A stretch of DNA of 64,000 nucleotides, taken from Micromonospora tulbaghiae (GTDB lineage: Bacteria > Actinomycetota > Actinomycetes > Mycobacteriales > Micromonosporaceae). The first letter of the stretch is position 1; every line of letters begins with the position of its first letter. The notes beneath the pieces are model-generated. The model had not been told where the DNA came from. It did not search any database and saw only the letters and a program-made list of their open reading frames with translations. The stretch covers positions 186,001-250,000 of the forward strand of contig NZ_FMCQ01000005.1 of assembly GCF_900091605.1 (NCBI RefSeq). The letters are read 5' to 3'. Positions 25,911 to 35,477 of this stretch are shown one piece after another. A program made the translations under genes and the position numbers.

Positions 25911-26708
25911 GTGTTCGGACAGGCGAACGTCCTGGCTCAGGGCCAGGCGGAATTCCCACCCAGTGTGGGGGACTTCTACCTGCCCAGCATCCTGCCCTGG
26001 GGTGCGGAGAACTCGTACTGGTTCACCAAGATCACGGCGATGGTGTGGATCGCCGTCGGTATCTTGATCATCTTCTTCCTGGCGACGTACCGGAAGCCGC
26101 AGCTGGTCCCCACCAAGAAGCAGTGGTTCGCCGAGTCGATCTACGGCTTCGTGCGCAACAACATCGCGGTGGACATGATCGGGCACGCGGGAGTGCGGTT
26201 CGCGCCGTACTTCACCACGCTCTTCTGCTTCATCCTGCTGACGAACTTCTTCGCGATCGTGCCGTTCTTCCAGATCTCGCCGAACTCGCACATCGCGTTC
26301 CCGGCCATCCTCGCCGTGATCAGCTACGTGATGTTCATCTGGGTCGGCATCCGGCACCACGGCTTCGTGAAGTACGTCAAGGCCTCTCTGGTCCCGCCGG
26401 CGCCCTGGTACATCCTGCCGCTGCTGGTCCCGATCGAGTTCTTCTCGACGTTCCTGGTCCGGCCGTTCTCGCTGGCCGTCCGTCTCTTCGCGAACATGTT
26501 CGCCGGCCACATGCTCCTGCTGGTCTTCACGCTCGGCGGGTTCGCCATGCTCAGCGCCAACGTCTGGCTGGCACCGGTCTCGGTGCTGTCCTGGGTGATG
26601 ACGATCGCGCTGACCTTCCTCGAGTTCCTGGTGATCTGTCTGCAGGCGTACGTCTTCACGGTGCTGACCGCCAGCTACGTGCAGGGCGCCCTCGCCGACG
26701 AGCACTGA
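25911..26708 (+). CDS. atpB: ATP synthase Fo subunit a
   Basis: This 265-residue membrane subunit forms the proton half-channels next to the c-ring. The helix motif SLAVRLFANMFAGHMLL contains the essential arginine, R191. Conserved LPLLVPIEFFSTFLVRPFSL precedes it. GTG at 25911 has TAGGAAGGG just upstream and is much better than the earlier in-frame positions. The product is of normal length. Second gene of the atp run. Confidence 0.96.
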   Translation: MFGQANVLAQGQAEFPPSVGDFYLPSILPWGAENSYWFTKITAMVWIAVGILIIFFLATYRKPQLVPTKKQWFAESIYGFVRNNIAVDMIGHAGVRFAPYFTTLFCFILLTNFFAIVPFFQISPNSHIAFPAILAVISYVMFIWVGIRHHGFVKYVKASLVPPAPWYILPLLVPIEFFSTFLVRPFSLAVRLFANMFAGHMLLLVFTLGGFAMLSANVWLAPVSVLSWVMTIALTFLEFLVICLQAYVFTVLTASYVQGALADEH

Positions 26709-26778
26709 TCCGATCTTTCGCACCAACCGTTGTCGTCCCGCGTGACCGTCACGCGTGATAACCAGGAGGAACCAACCA

Positions 26779-27006
26779 ATGGACATCTACGCCGCGGTAG
26801 AGGGCAGCACCGCCGCCATCGGCTACGGTCTCGCGGCCATCGGCCCGGGCATCGGCGTGGGCCTGGTCTTCTCGGCCTACATCCAGTCGACCGCCCGTCA
26901 GCCGGAGTCGTCCCGGATGACCCTTCCGTACGTCTGGATCGGCTTCGCCGTCATCGAGGCGCTGGCGCTGCTGGGCATCGCCTTCGGCTTCATCTGGGCC
27001 GGCTGA
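26779..27006 (+). CDS. atpE: ATP synthase Fo subunit c
   Basis: This 75-residue hairpin of two membrane helices makes up the rotor ring. The glycine-rich first helix (AIGYGLAAIGPGIGVGLVF) is followed by the polar loop ARQPE and the second helix IGFAVIEALALLGIAFGF. The proton-binding carboxylate is E60. A strong ribosome site AGGAGGA lies 8 nt before the ATG, as expected for a subunit needed in many copies. The residue type at 60 suggests proton rather than sodium coupling. Confidence 0.97.
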   Translation: MDIYAAVEGSTAAIGYGLAAIGPGIGVGLVFSAYIQSTARQPESSRMTLPYVWIGFAVIEALALLGIAFGFIWAG

Positions 27007-27035
27007 ACCAGCCCCTTTGACCGGGAGGTTTTCCC

Positions 27036-27575
27036 ATGTACTTCCTCGCCGCTGAGGGTGGTGAGACGACCCACAACCCGATCATTCCTGTCTGGCAGGA
27101 GATCGTGGTCGGGCTGGTCGCCTTCGGTGTCCTCTGCTTCGTGCTGATGAAGTTCGTCTTCCCGCGCATGGAGCAGACGTTCCAGGCCCGGGTGGACGCG
27201 ATCGAGGGCGGCATCAAGCGAGCCGAGGCCGCGCAGGCCGAGGCGAACCAGCTGCTCGAGCAGTACCGGGCCCAGCTCGCGGAGGCGCGTACCGACGCCG
27301 CCAAGATCCGTGACGACGCCCGGGCCGACGCCGAGGGCATCCGCCAGGACATCCTCGCCAAGGCGCGCGAGGAGTCCGACCGGATCATCGCCGCCGGCAA
27401 GGAGCAGCTCGCCGCGGAGCGGGCCACCATCGTGCGCGAGCTGCGCACCGAGGTCGGCACCATCGCGGTGGACCTGGCCAGCAAGATCGTCGGTGAGTCG
27501 CTGGCCGACGAGGCGCGTCGCAAGGGCACCGTGGACCGGTTCCTGAGCGGCCTCGAGAGCACGGGGGCCCGCTGA
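27036..27575 (+). CDS. atpF: ATP synthase Fo subunit b
   Basis: The product is 179 residues long. One membrane helix near residues 22-46 (EIVVGLVAFGVLCFVLMKFV) is followed by a long charged coiled coil (EGGIKRAEAAQAEANQLLEQ and onward) that forms the stator stalk and ends by contacting delta. Only one b-type gene is present and it is not fused to delta, unlike the mycobacterial arrangement. ATG at 27036 follows GGGAGG. The stop overlaps the atpH start by 1 bp (TGATG). Confidence 0.95.
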   Translation: MYFLAAEGGETTHNPIIPVWQEIVVGLVAFGVLCFVLMKFVFPRMEQTFQARVDAIEGGIKRAEAAQAEANQLLEQYRAQLAEARTDAAKIRDDARADAEGIRQDILAKAREESDRIIAAGKEQLAAERATIVRELRTEVGTIAVDLASKIVGESLADEARRKGTVDRFLSGLESTGAR

Positions 27576-28396
27576 TGCAGGCCGCCAGCCGGGAGTCGTA
27601 CTCCGCCGGGGCCGAGCGCCTCGACGCGTACGCCCGCGGCGCGGAGCCGTCGGCGGTGGCCTCCACCGCCGACGACATCCTCTCCGTCGCCGCCCTGCTG
27701 CGGCGTGAGCCGCGGCTGCGCCGGGCGCTGTCCGACCCGGCGCGCTCGGGTGAGGACCGCACCACTCTGCTCACCGGAATCCTGAGCGGCAAGGTCGGCG
27801 CGGACGCGCTCGACCTGCTCGCCGCGCTGGTCTCCGGCCGTTGGTCGGCCCCGTCGGAGCTGCTCGACGGCGTCGAGCGGCTCGGCGTGGAGGCGCTCCT
27901 GGCGAGCGCCGAGGCGACCGGCGACCTGGGCGAGGTCGAGGACGAGCTGTTCCGATTCGGGCAGGTCGTCTCCGGCTCCGGCGAGCTTTCCAACGCGCTC
28001 TCCGACCCGATGGCCCCTGTGCAGCGGCGGGCCGAACTGGCCCAGCAGCTGCTCGCCGGCAAGGCCCGCCCGGTCACCGTCCGCCTCGTCGAGGCCGCGC
28101 TCGCCGGCTTCGGGGGACGCTCCCTCACCGGTGCGCTCGCCCGGCTGGTCGAGCTGGCCGCCGACCGGCGGGAGCGTCAGGTCGCGTACGTGACCGTGGC
28201 GGCTCCGCTGAACGACGAGGAGGAGCGACGCCTCGGCGCCCGCCTCTCCCAGATGTACGGTCGGGAGATGTCCGTCAAGCAGACGGTCGACCCCGACGTG
28301 CTCGGCGGAGTGCGCGTACAGGTCGGATCCGACCTGTACGACGGGACCGTCCTGCGCCGCCTCAACGAGACCCGTAACGCGCTCGCGAAGCGCTGA
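27575..28396 (+). CDS. atpH: ATP synthase F1 subunit delta
   Basis: The product is 273 residues long. That is about 90 more than E. coli delta and matches the longer actinobacterial form. It links the b stalk to the top of F1. The N-terminal region (SRESYSAGAERLDAYARGAE) and the C-terminal RLGARLSQMYGREMSVKQTVDPDVLGGVRVQVGS-like part (split here at VLGGVRVQVGSDLYDGT) fit the OSCP/delta family. ATG overlaps the atpF stop, which indicates coupling. Confidence 0.93.
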   Translation: MQAASRESYSAGAERLDAYARGAEPSAVASTADDILSVAALLRREPRLRRALSDPARSGEDRTTLLTGILSGKVGADALDLLAALVSGRWSAPSELLDGVERLGVEALLASAEATGDLGEVEDELFRFGQVVSGSGELSNALSDPMAPVQRRAELAQQLLAGKARPVTVRLVEAALAGFGGRSLTGALARLVELAADRRERQVAYVTVAAPLNDEEERRLGARLSQMYGREMSVKQTVDPDVLGGVRVQVGSDLYDGTVLRRLNETRNALAKR

Positions 28397-28481
28397 CCAG
28401 CGTCTTAGCAGCCCTGATTCGACGCCATCGGACCGGTCGGTACTAGGTATCCCGGGCCCCTGATACTTAAGGAAGCAGAGG

Positions 28482-30134
28482 ATGGCCGAGCTGACCATCT
28501 CGACGGAGGAGATCCGCGGCGCCCTGGAGCGCTACGTCTCCTCCTACACGGCCGACGTCTCCCGCGAGGAGGTCGGCACCGTCGCCGACGCCGGTGACGG
28601 CATCGCCCACGTCGAGGGTCTCCCCTCGACCATGACCAACGAACTCCTGGAGTTCGAGGACGGCACGCTCGGCGTGGCGCTGAACCTCGACGTCCGGGAG
28701 ATCGGTGTCGTCGTCCTCGGTGACTTCGGCGGGATCGAAGAGGGTCAGCGCGTCAAGCGCACCGGCCGGGTGCTCTCCGTGCCCGTCGGCGACGCGTTCC
28801 TCGGCCGCGTGGTGAACGCGCTCGGCGAGCCGATCGACGGCCTCGGCGACATCGCCAACGAGGGCTTCCGCGAGCTGGAGCTCCAGGCCCCGAACGTGAT
28901 GTCCCGCAAGTCGGTCGACGAGCCGCTGCAGACGGGCATCAAGGCCATCGACGCGATGACCCCGGTCGGCCGCGGCCAGCGCCAGCTGATCATCGGTGAC
29001 CGCAAGACCGGCAAGACCACCGTCGCGCTGGACACCATCCTGAACCAGCGCGAGAACTGGCGCTCCGGCGACCCGAAGAAGCAGGTTCGCTGCATCTACG
29101 TCGCGATCGGCCAGAAGGCCTCCACCATCGCCTCCATCAAGGGGACGCTGGAGGAGGCGGGCGCGATGGAGTACACCACCATCGTCGCCTCCCCGGCCTC
29201 CGACCCGGCCGGCTTCAAGTACCTCGCCCCCTACACCGGCTCGTCCATCGGACAGCACTGGATGTACGGCGGCAAGCACGTCCTGATCGTCTTCGACGAC
29301 CTGAGCAAGCAGGCCGAGGCGTACCGCGCCGTGTCGCTGCTGCTGCGCCGCCCGCCGGGCCGCGAGGCCTACCCGGGTGACGTCTTCTACCTGCACTCGC
29401 GTCTGCTGGAGCGCTGCGCCAAGCTCTCCGACGAGCTGGGCGGCGGCTCGATGACCGGTCTGCCGATCATCGAGACCAAGGCGAACGACATCTCGGCGTT
29501 CATCCCGACCAACGTCATCTCCATCACCGACGGCCAGATCTTCCTGGAGACCGACCTGTTCAACCAGGGCGTCCGGCCGGCCATCAACGTCGGCACCTCG
29601 GTCTCCCGGGTCGGTGGCGCCGCGCAGGTGAAGCCGATGAAGAAGGTCGCCGGCTCGCTGCGGCTGAACCTGGCCCAGTTCCGTGAGCTGGAGGCGTTCG
29701 CCGCCTTCGCCTCCGACCTGGACCGGGCCTCCCGGGCCCAGCTGGACCGCGGTTCCCGCCTGGTCGAGCTGCTCAAGCAGCCGAACTACTCGCCGTACCC
29801 GGTGCAGGAGCAGGTCGTCTCCGTCTGGGCCGGCACCGAGGGCAAGCTCGACGACGTCCCGGTCGGCGAGGTCCGCCGCTTCGAGTCGGAGTTCCTGCAG
29901 TACCTCCGGCACAAGCACGAGGGCGTCCTGGCCGGGATCGCGGACAACAAGTGGGACGACGACATCATCTCCTCGCTCGACTCCGCGATCGCCGAGTTCA
30001 AGAAGGTCTTCCTGGGCAAGGAGGACGAGGTCCGGGTCAACGACGCGCCGGCCAAGCCGCTGGAGGGCGAGGAGACCCGCGAGACGGTGACCCGCTTCCG
30101 CGACGGCAGCACCGACCGCCCGGCCGAGAGCTGA
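28482..30134 (+). CDS. atpA: ATP synthase F1 subunit alpha
   Basis: The 550-residue alpha subunit carries the non-catalytic nucleotide sites. Walker A is GDRKTGKT at about 172-179. The family signature PAINVGTSVSRVGGAAQ is near residue 367. Conserved HVLIVFDDLSKQAEAYR precedes the signature. The C-terminal tail beyond about residue 515 is an extended charged stretch (EVRVNDAPAKPLEGEETRET), as in other actinobacteria. Ribosome site AAGGAAG precedes the ATG. Four bp separate it from atpG. Confidence 0.97.
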   Translation: MAELTISTEEIRGALERYVSSYTADVSREEVGTVADAGDGIAHVEGLPSTMTNELLEFEDGTLGVALNLDVREIGVVVLGDFGGIEEGQRVKRTGRVLSVPVGDAFLGRVVNALGEPIDGLGDIANEGFRELELQAPNVMSRKSVDEPLQTGIKAIDAMTPVGRGQRQLIIGDRKTGKTTVALDTILNQRENWRSGDPKKQVRCIYVAIGQKASTIASIKGTLEEAGAMEYTTIVASPASDPAGFKYLAPYTGSSIGQHWMYGGKHVLIVFDDLSKQAEAYRAVSLLLRRPPGREAYPGDVFYLHSRLLERCAKLSDELGGGSMTGLPIIETKANDISAFIPTNVISITDGQIFLETDLFNQGVRPAINVGTSVSRVGGAAQVKPMKKVAGSLRLNLAQFRELEAFAAFASDLDRASRAQLDRGSRLVELLKQPNYSPYPVQEQVVSVWAGTEGKLDDVPVGEVRRFESEFLQYLRHKHEGVLAGIADNKWDDDIISSLDSAIAEFKKVFLGKEDEVRVNDAPAKPLEGEETRETVTRFRDGSTDRPAES

Positions 30135-30138
30135 TCCG

Positions 30139-31067
30139 ATGGCCGCCCAGGTACGCGTTCTCCGGCAGCGGATCCGTTCCGCCAAGGGGATGAAGAAGAT
30201 CACCAAGGCGATGGAGCTCGTCGCGACGAGCCGCATCGCCAAGGCCCAGGCCAAGGTGGCGGCCTCGCTGCCGTACGCCGAGGCGATCACCGGCGTGCTG
30301 ACGGCGCTGGCCTCGAACGCGCGGATCGACCACCCGCTGCTCACCCCGCGCGAGCGGGTGCGGCGGGCGGGCGTCCTGCTGGTCACCGCCGACCGGGGCC
30401 TGGCCGGTGGTTACAGCTCGAACGCGATCCGGACCGCCGAGTCGCTGATCGCCCGCCTGCGCGCCGACGGCAAGGAGCCCGTGCTCTACGTCATCGGCCG
30501 CAAGGGCGTGGCGTTCTACCGGTTCCGCAACCGGGAGATCGCCGCCAGCTGGACGGGCTTCTCCGAGCAGCCGACGTTCGAGGACGCCCGCGAGGTCGGT
30601 GAGACGCTGATCAAGGCGTTCACCGCGGGCGCGGACGACACGGACAACGACGCCGGCGCCGACGGGATCCTCGGCGTGGACGAGCTGCACATCGTCTACA
30701 CCGAGTTCAAGTCCCTGATGACGCAGAACCCGGTGACCCGGATCGTCGGTCCGATGCAGGTCGAGGACCGGCCCCGGTCCGAGGGCCTGCTGCCGGCGTA
30801 CGAGTTCGAGCCGGAGCCGGAGTCGCTGCTCGACGCCCTGCTGCCGAAGTACATCAACACGCGGATCTTCGCGGCGTTGCTGGAGTCGGCGGCCAGTGAG
30901 TCGGCCGCCCGCCGGCGGGCGATGAAGAGCGCCACCGACAACGCCGAAGAGATGATCGAGAAGTACACGCGTGAGATGAACTCGGCCCGTCAGGCCGGCA
31001 TCACCCAGGAGATCAGTGAGATCGTCGGCGGCGCGAACGCGCTGGCCGCGTCGGGAAGTGAAGTGTG

Positions 31068-31068
<1 letters not shown>
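30139..31068 (+). CDS. atpG: ATP synthase F1 subunit gamma
   Basis: The 309-residue central rotor shaft has the N-terminal helix VRVLRQRIRSAKGMKKITKA and the C-terminal helix region ATDNAEEMIEKYTREMNSAR, followed by QAGITQEISEIVGGANAL. These two helices form the coiled coil inside the alpha-beta ring. An insertion around residues 160-180 (AGADDTDNDAGADGILG) is acidic; actinobacterial gammas often carry extra loop residues there. The stop overlaps the atpD start. Confidence 0.96.
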
Positions 31069-32513
<1,445 letters not shown>

Positions 32514-32532
32514 GAGCCCGCTCACACCCACG

Positions 32533-32564
32533 AGGGCCGTCCCGGCGAAAGCCGGGGCGGCCTT
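32533..32564 (+). terminator. Terminator hairpin directly after atpD
   Basis: GGCCGTCCCGGC (32535-32546), loop GAAA, and GCCGGGGCGGCC (32551-32562) form a 12-bp stem with one G-T pair. A-T and G-T pairs extend it outward. The GNRA tetraloop adds stability. It should end most atp transcripts before the LCP gene and atpC. Confidence 0.8.
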
Positions 32565-32734
32565 CGCCTGTTCAGGGCCCTGCACTACCAGATGCCCGGT
32601 TCTCCGGCAAGCGGTTCACCGCATCGCGCGGTACCGTTCCTGACACGACTTCACATCCCGGCCGTTGATCTCTGCAACCAAACGGACCCCCGCGCCCGTC
32701 TTCCTACCCGTGGGCGCGACGATTGGAGATGCTC

Positions 32735-33874
32735 GTGGCTGGTAAGGGCGGCGCGGATCGCGGGAAGCGGTCCATGTGGCGCGGCGTGCCCCGGTGGGCC
32801 CGCGTCTGCACGATCCTGGGCATCGTCATGGTGGTGCTCAGCGGCTCCGTGCTGATCGGCTCCCGCGCCCTGGTCGCCCGCTACGAGGGATCGGTGGGCA
32901 AGGCCGACCTCTTCGGTGACCAGGCCGCCGGCGCCAACGAGAAGAAGAGCGACATCAAGGGCCCGCTCAACATCCTGCTCGTCGGCGTGGACCCCCGGAC
33001 GTCGACCGCCCGCCCGCTGGCCGACTCGATCATGGTCCTGCACGTGCCCGCCACCATGGACCGCGGCTATCTCTTCTCGCTCCCACGCGACCTGCGGGTG
33101 GACATCCCGGCCTTCCCCAAGGCCGACTACGCGGGCGCCAACGACCGGCTCAACGCGGCCATGTCGCACGGCAGCAACGTACCCGGGCAGAACCCCAGCA
33201 CCGCACAGGGCTTCGAACTGCTCGCCAAGACCGTGCAGGACGTCACCGGCATCAAGCGCTTCGACGCCGGCGCGATCATCAACTTCAGCGGTTTCAAGAA
33301 GATCGTCGACGCCATGGGCGGTGTCGACATGTACATCGAGCGGGAGGTGCGCTCCGAGCACCTCCAGCCGGACGGCACGCCGCGCCAGCTCCGGCCCGGC
33401 GGCGGTGGCTACCTCGGCCCGCAGGCGGTGTACAAGAAGGGCAACGCCCACCTGGAGGGCTGGCAGGCGCTGGACTACGTCCGGCAGCGCTACCCGAAGA
33501 ACGGCGTGCCGGACGGCGACTACGGGCGGCAGCGGCACCAGCAGCAGTTCGTCAAGGCGATGGCGAGCCAGGCGTTCAGCGCCGACGTGGTGACCAACCC
33601 GGTCAAGCTGGACCGGGTGCTGCGCGCGGCCGGCAAGTCGCTGGTCTTCAACGGGCGCGGCAACAGCGTGGTGGACTTCGGGCTGGCCCTGAAGGACATC
33701 CGCCCGGACGCGATCGAGACGATCAAGCTGCCGGGCGGGGGGATCGGCACCGGCAGCAACTACCGGGGTGAGCAACTGCTCGAACCGGCGGAGGACTTCT
33801 TCACCGCACTGCGTACCGAACAGCTCGACGCATTCCTGCTGGAGCACCCCGATTTCGTCCAGAAGACCAAGTAG
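32735..33874 (+). CDS. LytR-CpsA-Psr (LCP) family glycopolymer transferase
   Basis: The product is about 379 residues long. A membrane anchor near residues 20-45 (ARVCTILGIVMVVLSGSVLI) leads to an extracellular LCP domain. Family motifs are NILLVGVDPR, ADSIMVLHV, LFSLPRDLRVDIP with the Arg-Asp pair that contacts the lipid pyrophosphate, and LDYVRQRYPKNGVPDGDYGRQ with the second arginine cluster. LCP enzymes attach wall polymers such as arabinogalactan or teichoic acids to peptidoglycan. GTG at 32735 is favoured by GGAG 6 nt upstream; ATG at 32729 would sit too close to that site. Its place between atpD and atpC is odd. Confidence 0.9.
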   Translation: MAGKGGADRGKRSMWRGVPRWARVCTILGIVMVVLSGSVLIGSRALVARYEGSVGKADLFGDQAAGANEKKSDIKGPLNILLVGVDPRTSTARPLADSIMVLHVPATMDRGYLFSLPRDLRVDIPAFPKADYAGANDRLNAAMSHGSNVPGQNPSTAQGFELLAKTVQDVTGIKRFDAGAIINFSGFKKIVDAMGGVDMYIEREVRSEHLQPDGTPRQLRPGGGGYLGPQAVYKKGNAHLEGWQALDYVRQRYPKNGVPDGDYGRQRHQQQFVKAMASQAFSADVVTNPVKLDRVLRAAGKSLVFNGRGNSVVDFGLALKDIRPDAIETIKLPGGGIGTGSNYRGEQLLEPAEDFFTALRTEQLDAFLLEHPDFVQKTK

Positions 33875-33920
33875 CCTGAGCGGGTGCGGGGCCGTGGTGG
33901 TCCGGCTCTCACCACCCGCG

Positions 33921-33950
33921 TTGGGTGGGCTGCGGGGGCGCGACTAGACT
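33921..33950 (+). promoter_or_regulatory. Candidate promoter for atpC
   Basis: TTGGGT (33921-33926) and TAGACT (33945-33950) are 18 nt apart and end 33 nt before the atpC start. TAGACT is a common actinobacterial -10 form. Below it AAGGAG (33973-33978) serves as ribosome site. The -35 match is weak. Confidence 0.5.
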
Positions 33951-33983
33951 TTCGGCAATCCGCCGCCGCAGCAAGGAGACAGC

Positions 33984-34262
33984 GTGGCACAACAGCTTCA
34001 CGTCGAGCTCGTAGCCGTCGAGGAGAAGGTCTGGACCGGCGAGGCCGAGATGGTCGTCGCCCGGACGACCGAGGGTGAGCTCGGTGTGCTGCCGGGGCAC
34101 GCACCTCTGCTCGGCCAGCTCGCCGAACCCAGCCAGGTACGCATCAAGCAGGCCGGGGGCCAGCAGGTCGCGTACGACGTGGCCGGCGGCTTCCTGTCGG
34201 TGACCGGCGAGGGCGTCACTGTCCTCGCCGAGAGCGCAACCCCCGCCACCCCGGCCCGCTGA
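33984..34262 (+). CDS. atpC: ATP synthase F1 subunit epsilon, lacking the C-terminal helices
   Basis: The 92-residue protein comprises only the N-terminal beta-sandwich (QLHVELVAVEEKVWTGEAEM, GELGVLPGHAPLLGQL, YDVAGGFLSVTGEGVTVLAE). The usual 35-50 residue helical hairpin that follows in E. coli (138 aa) or mycobacteria (121 aa) is absent. The protein ends TPATPAR. The helical part is the element that in other bacteria inhibits ATP hydrolysis. The frame is clean, with GTG start and AAGGAG 5 nt upstream, so it is not an obvious frameshift. It is split from atpD by the LCP gene; the DUF2550 gene follows 12 bp later. Confidence 0.9.
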   Translation: MAQQLHVELVAVEEKVWTGEAEMVVARTTEGELGVLPGHAPLLGQLAEPSQVRIKQAGGQQVAYDVAGGFLSVTGEGVTVLAESATPATPAR

Positions 34263-34274
34263 GCCGACCCGCCG

Positions 34275-34730
34275 ATGGAGATCGTCGAAGGGATCGGAAT
34301 CGGCGTCGCGATCGTCGTCGTCGCGCTTCTGATCCTCTTCATCCGGCGGGCCCTGTTCACGCGTAGCGGTGGCATCATCCGGCTCAGCGTCCGGGTCAAC
34401 ACGATCCTCGACGGTCGTGGCTGGTCACCCGGGTTCGGTCGCTTCGTGGGCGACGAGCTCCGCTGGTATCGCATGTTCAGCTTCGCGCTGCGCCCCAAGC
34501 GGGTGCTCTCGCGTAAGGGGCTGGCGGTCGAGCGCCGTCGGCTGCCCGAGGCGCAGGAGCGCATGTCCATGCCCGCCGAGTGGGTGATCCTGCGCTGTAC
34601 CAGCCACCACGCGCCGATCGAGATCGCCATGGCGCGATCCACCGTTACCGGATTCCTGTCCTGGCTCGAGGCCGCCCCACCCGGGGCGGTCTCGCCGCGT
34701 CTGGCCTCCCAGGACTGGCCCGCCGCCTGA
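34275..34730 (+). CDS. DUF2550 membrane-anchored protein
   Basis: This 151-residue protein has one N-terminal membrane helix, about residues 8-27 (GIGVAIVVVALLILFIRRAL), then a cytoplasmic domain. The segments RGWSPGFGRFVGDELRWYRM and LRPKRVLSRKGLAVERRR, and the C-terminal ARSTVTGFLSWLEAAPPG, match DUF2550. DUF2550 genes follow atpC in mycobacteria and Streptomyces. Function is unknown. It is probably transcribed with atpC. Confidence 0.85.
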   Translation: MEIVEGIGIGVAIVVVALLILFIRRALFTRSGGIIRLSVRVNTILDGRGWSPGFGRFVGDELRWYRMFSFALRPKRVLSRKGLAVERRRLPEAQERMSMPAEWVILRCTSHHAPIEIAMARSTVTGFLSWLEAAPPGAVSPRLASQDWPAA

Positions 34731-34865
34731 CTCCCGCCCCCGTCACCGGGTCGCGGTGAGGCCTTAGCTGCCGCCGATCTTGGGCTTCTGGCGCCCAGGA
34801 TGCCCGCTTCGCGCCCTTCGCGAGGCACCACAACTCCAAGACCGCCGAACCGTCCCTGGCGGGCG

Positions 34866-34942
34866 TCCGCGATCTTGCACTTCGGTACCCCGCAAACCGT
34901 GCAAACAGGGCACCCGGCGGCCTCAAATCGCAAGATCGCGGA
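34866..34942. repeat. Palindromic element, family B copy 2
   Basis: TCCGCGATCTTGC (34866-34878) and GCAAGATCGCGGA (34930-34942) are exact 13-bp inverted repeats. The inner GATCTTGCACTT end matches copy 1 at 22102, and both loops contain a GTGCA(A/T)A(A/C)(A/C)GGGC-like core. A weaker related arm (GATCTTGGGCTT near 34777 with CTCCAAGACCG near 34834) lies just upstream. The gap 34731-35477 holds this, the family A copy at 34999 and a threefold direct repeat; I see no gene in it. Confidence 0.75.
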
Positions 34943-34998
34943 TGCCCCCGAGTGCCCGCTCCCCCTCCCGCCCCCTCGGCCAGCCCTGCCCTGGGTGG

Positions 34999-35059
34999 GT
35001 CGATCATGAGGTTGGCGGCGTTTGGTGTCCGTTTTGTCGCCGTCAACCTCATGATCGAC
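34999..35059. repeat. Palindromic 61-bp element, family A copy 2
   Basis: GTCGATCATGAGGTTG (34999-35014) and CAACCTCATGATCGAC (35044-35059) form an exact 16-bp inverted repeat with a 29-nt loop. Compared with the other two copies one base pair is changed from A-T to G-C on both arms, a compensated change. Confidence 0.9.
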
Positions 35060-35196
35060 GGCGCAGGGAGGTGGGGTGTCCGGTTCGGGGGTGGTGGGCG
35101 GCACTCTGACGGTGGAATCGTCGGCGGGTGGGTGGCGTTGTAACCGGGTGAACGACCGAGCACCGGCCGAGCCCCGCAAGAGGCCGCGTTGCCTGC

Positions 35197-35390
35197 GGGA
35201 ACAGCCCCGGGCTGTCGGTCGTTGAGTTCGGTTCTGGCGACGTGAGCCGCGGGGAATGATCCCGGTGGGCTGGTCGTTGAACACGGTTCCGACGACGTGA
35301 ACCCCGCGCCGCCCCCTCGGGAATGGTGGCGGGTGGTGGGTCGTTGGACATGCTTCCGGCGCCGCGACGTGGCCCCCCTGCCCCGCGGGC
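35197..35390 (+). repeat. Three imperfect direct repeats (54-72 bp) upstream of the secreted protein gene
   Basis: Units start at about 35197, 35251 and 35319. Each begins GGGAA, then has a GG-rich stretch, TCGTTGA or TCGTTGG (35219, 35274, 35341), a GGTTC or GCTTCC core and CGACGTG. Copies 1 and 2 are closest and copy 3 is more diverged. The array ends about 90 bp before the ATG at 35478, so it may be regulatory. Confidence 0.65.
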
Positions 35391-35477
35391 AGCCGGATCC
35401 CTCAAGACTTTGAGCGCCTGACGGTGCCCGCGCATCCCGTCCCCCGGGTGCGTCGACCCCCGAATGGAGCATTTCTG

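Noticed and set aside
34645..35472. Minus-strand ORF of 275 codons in the repeat-rich gap
   Set aside because: Its sequence follows the repeats and palindromes; there is no domain or ribosome site.
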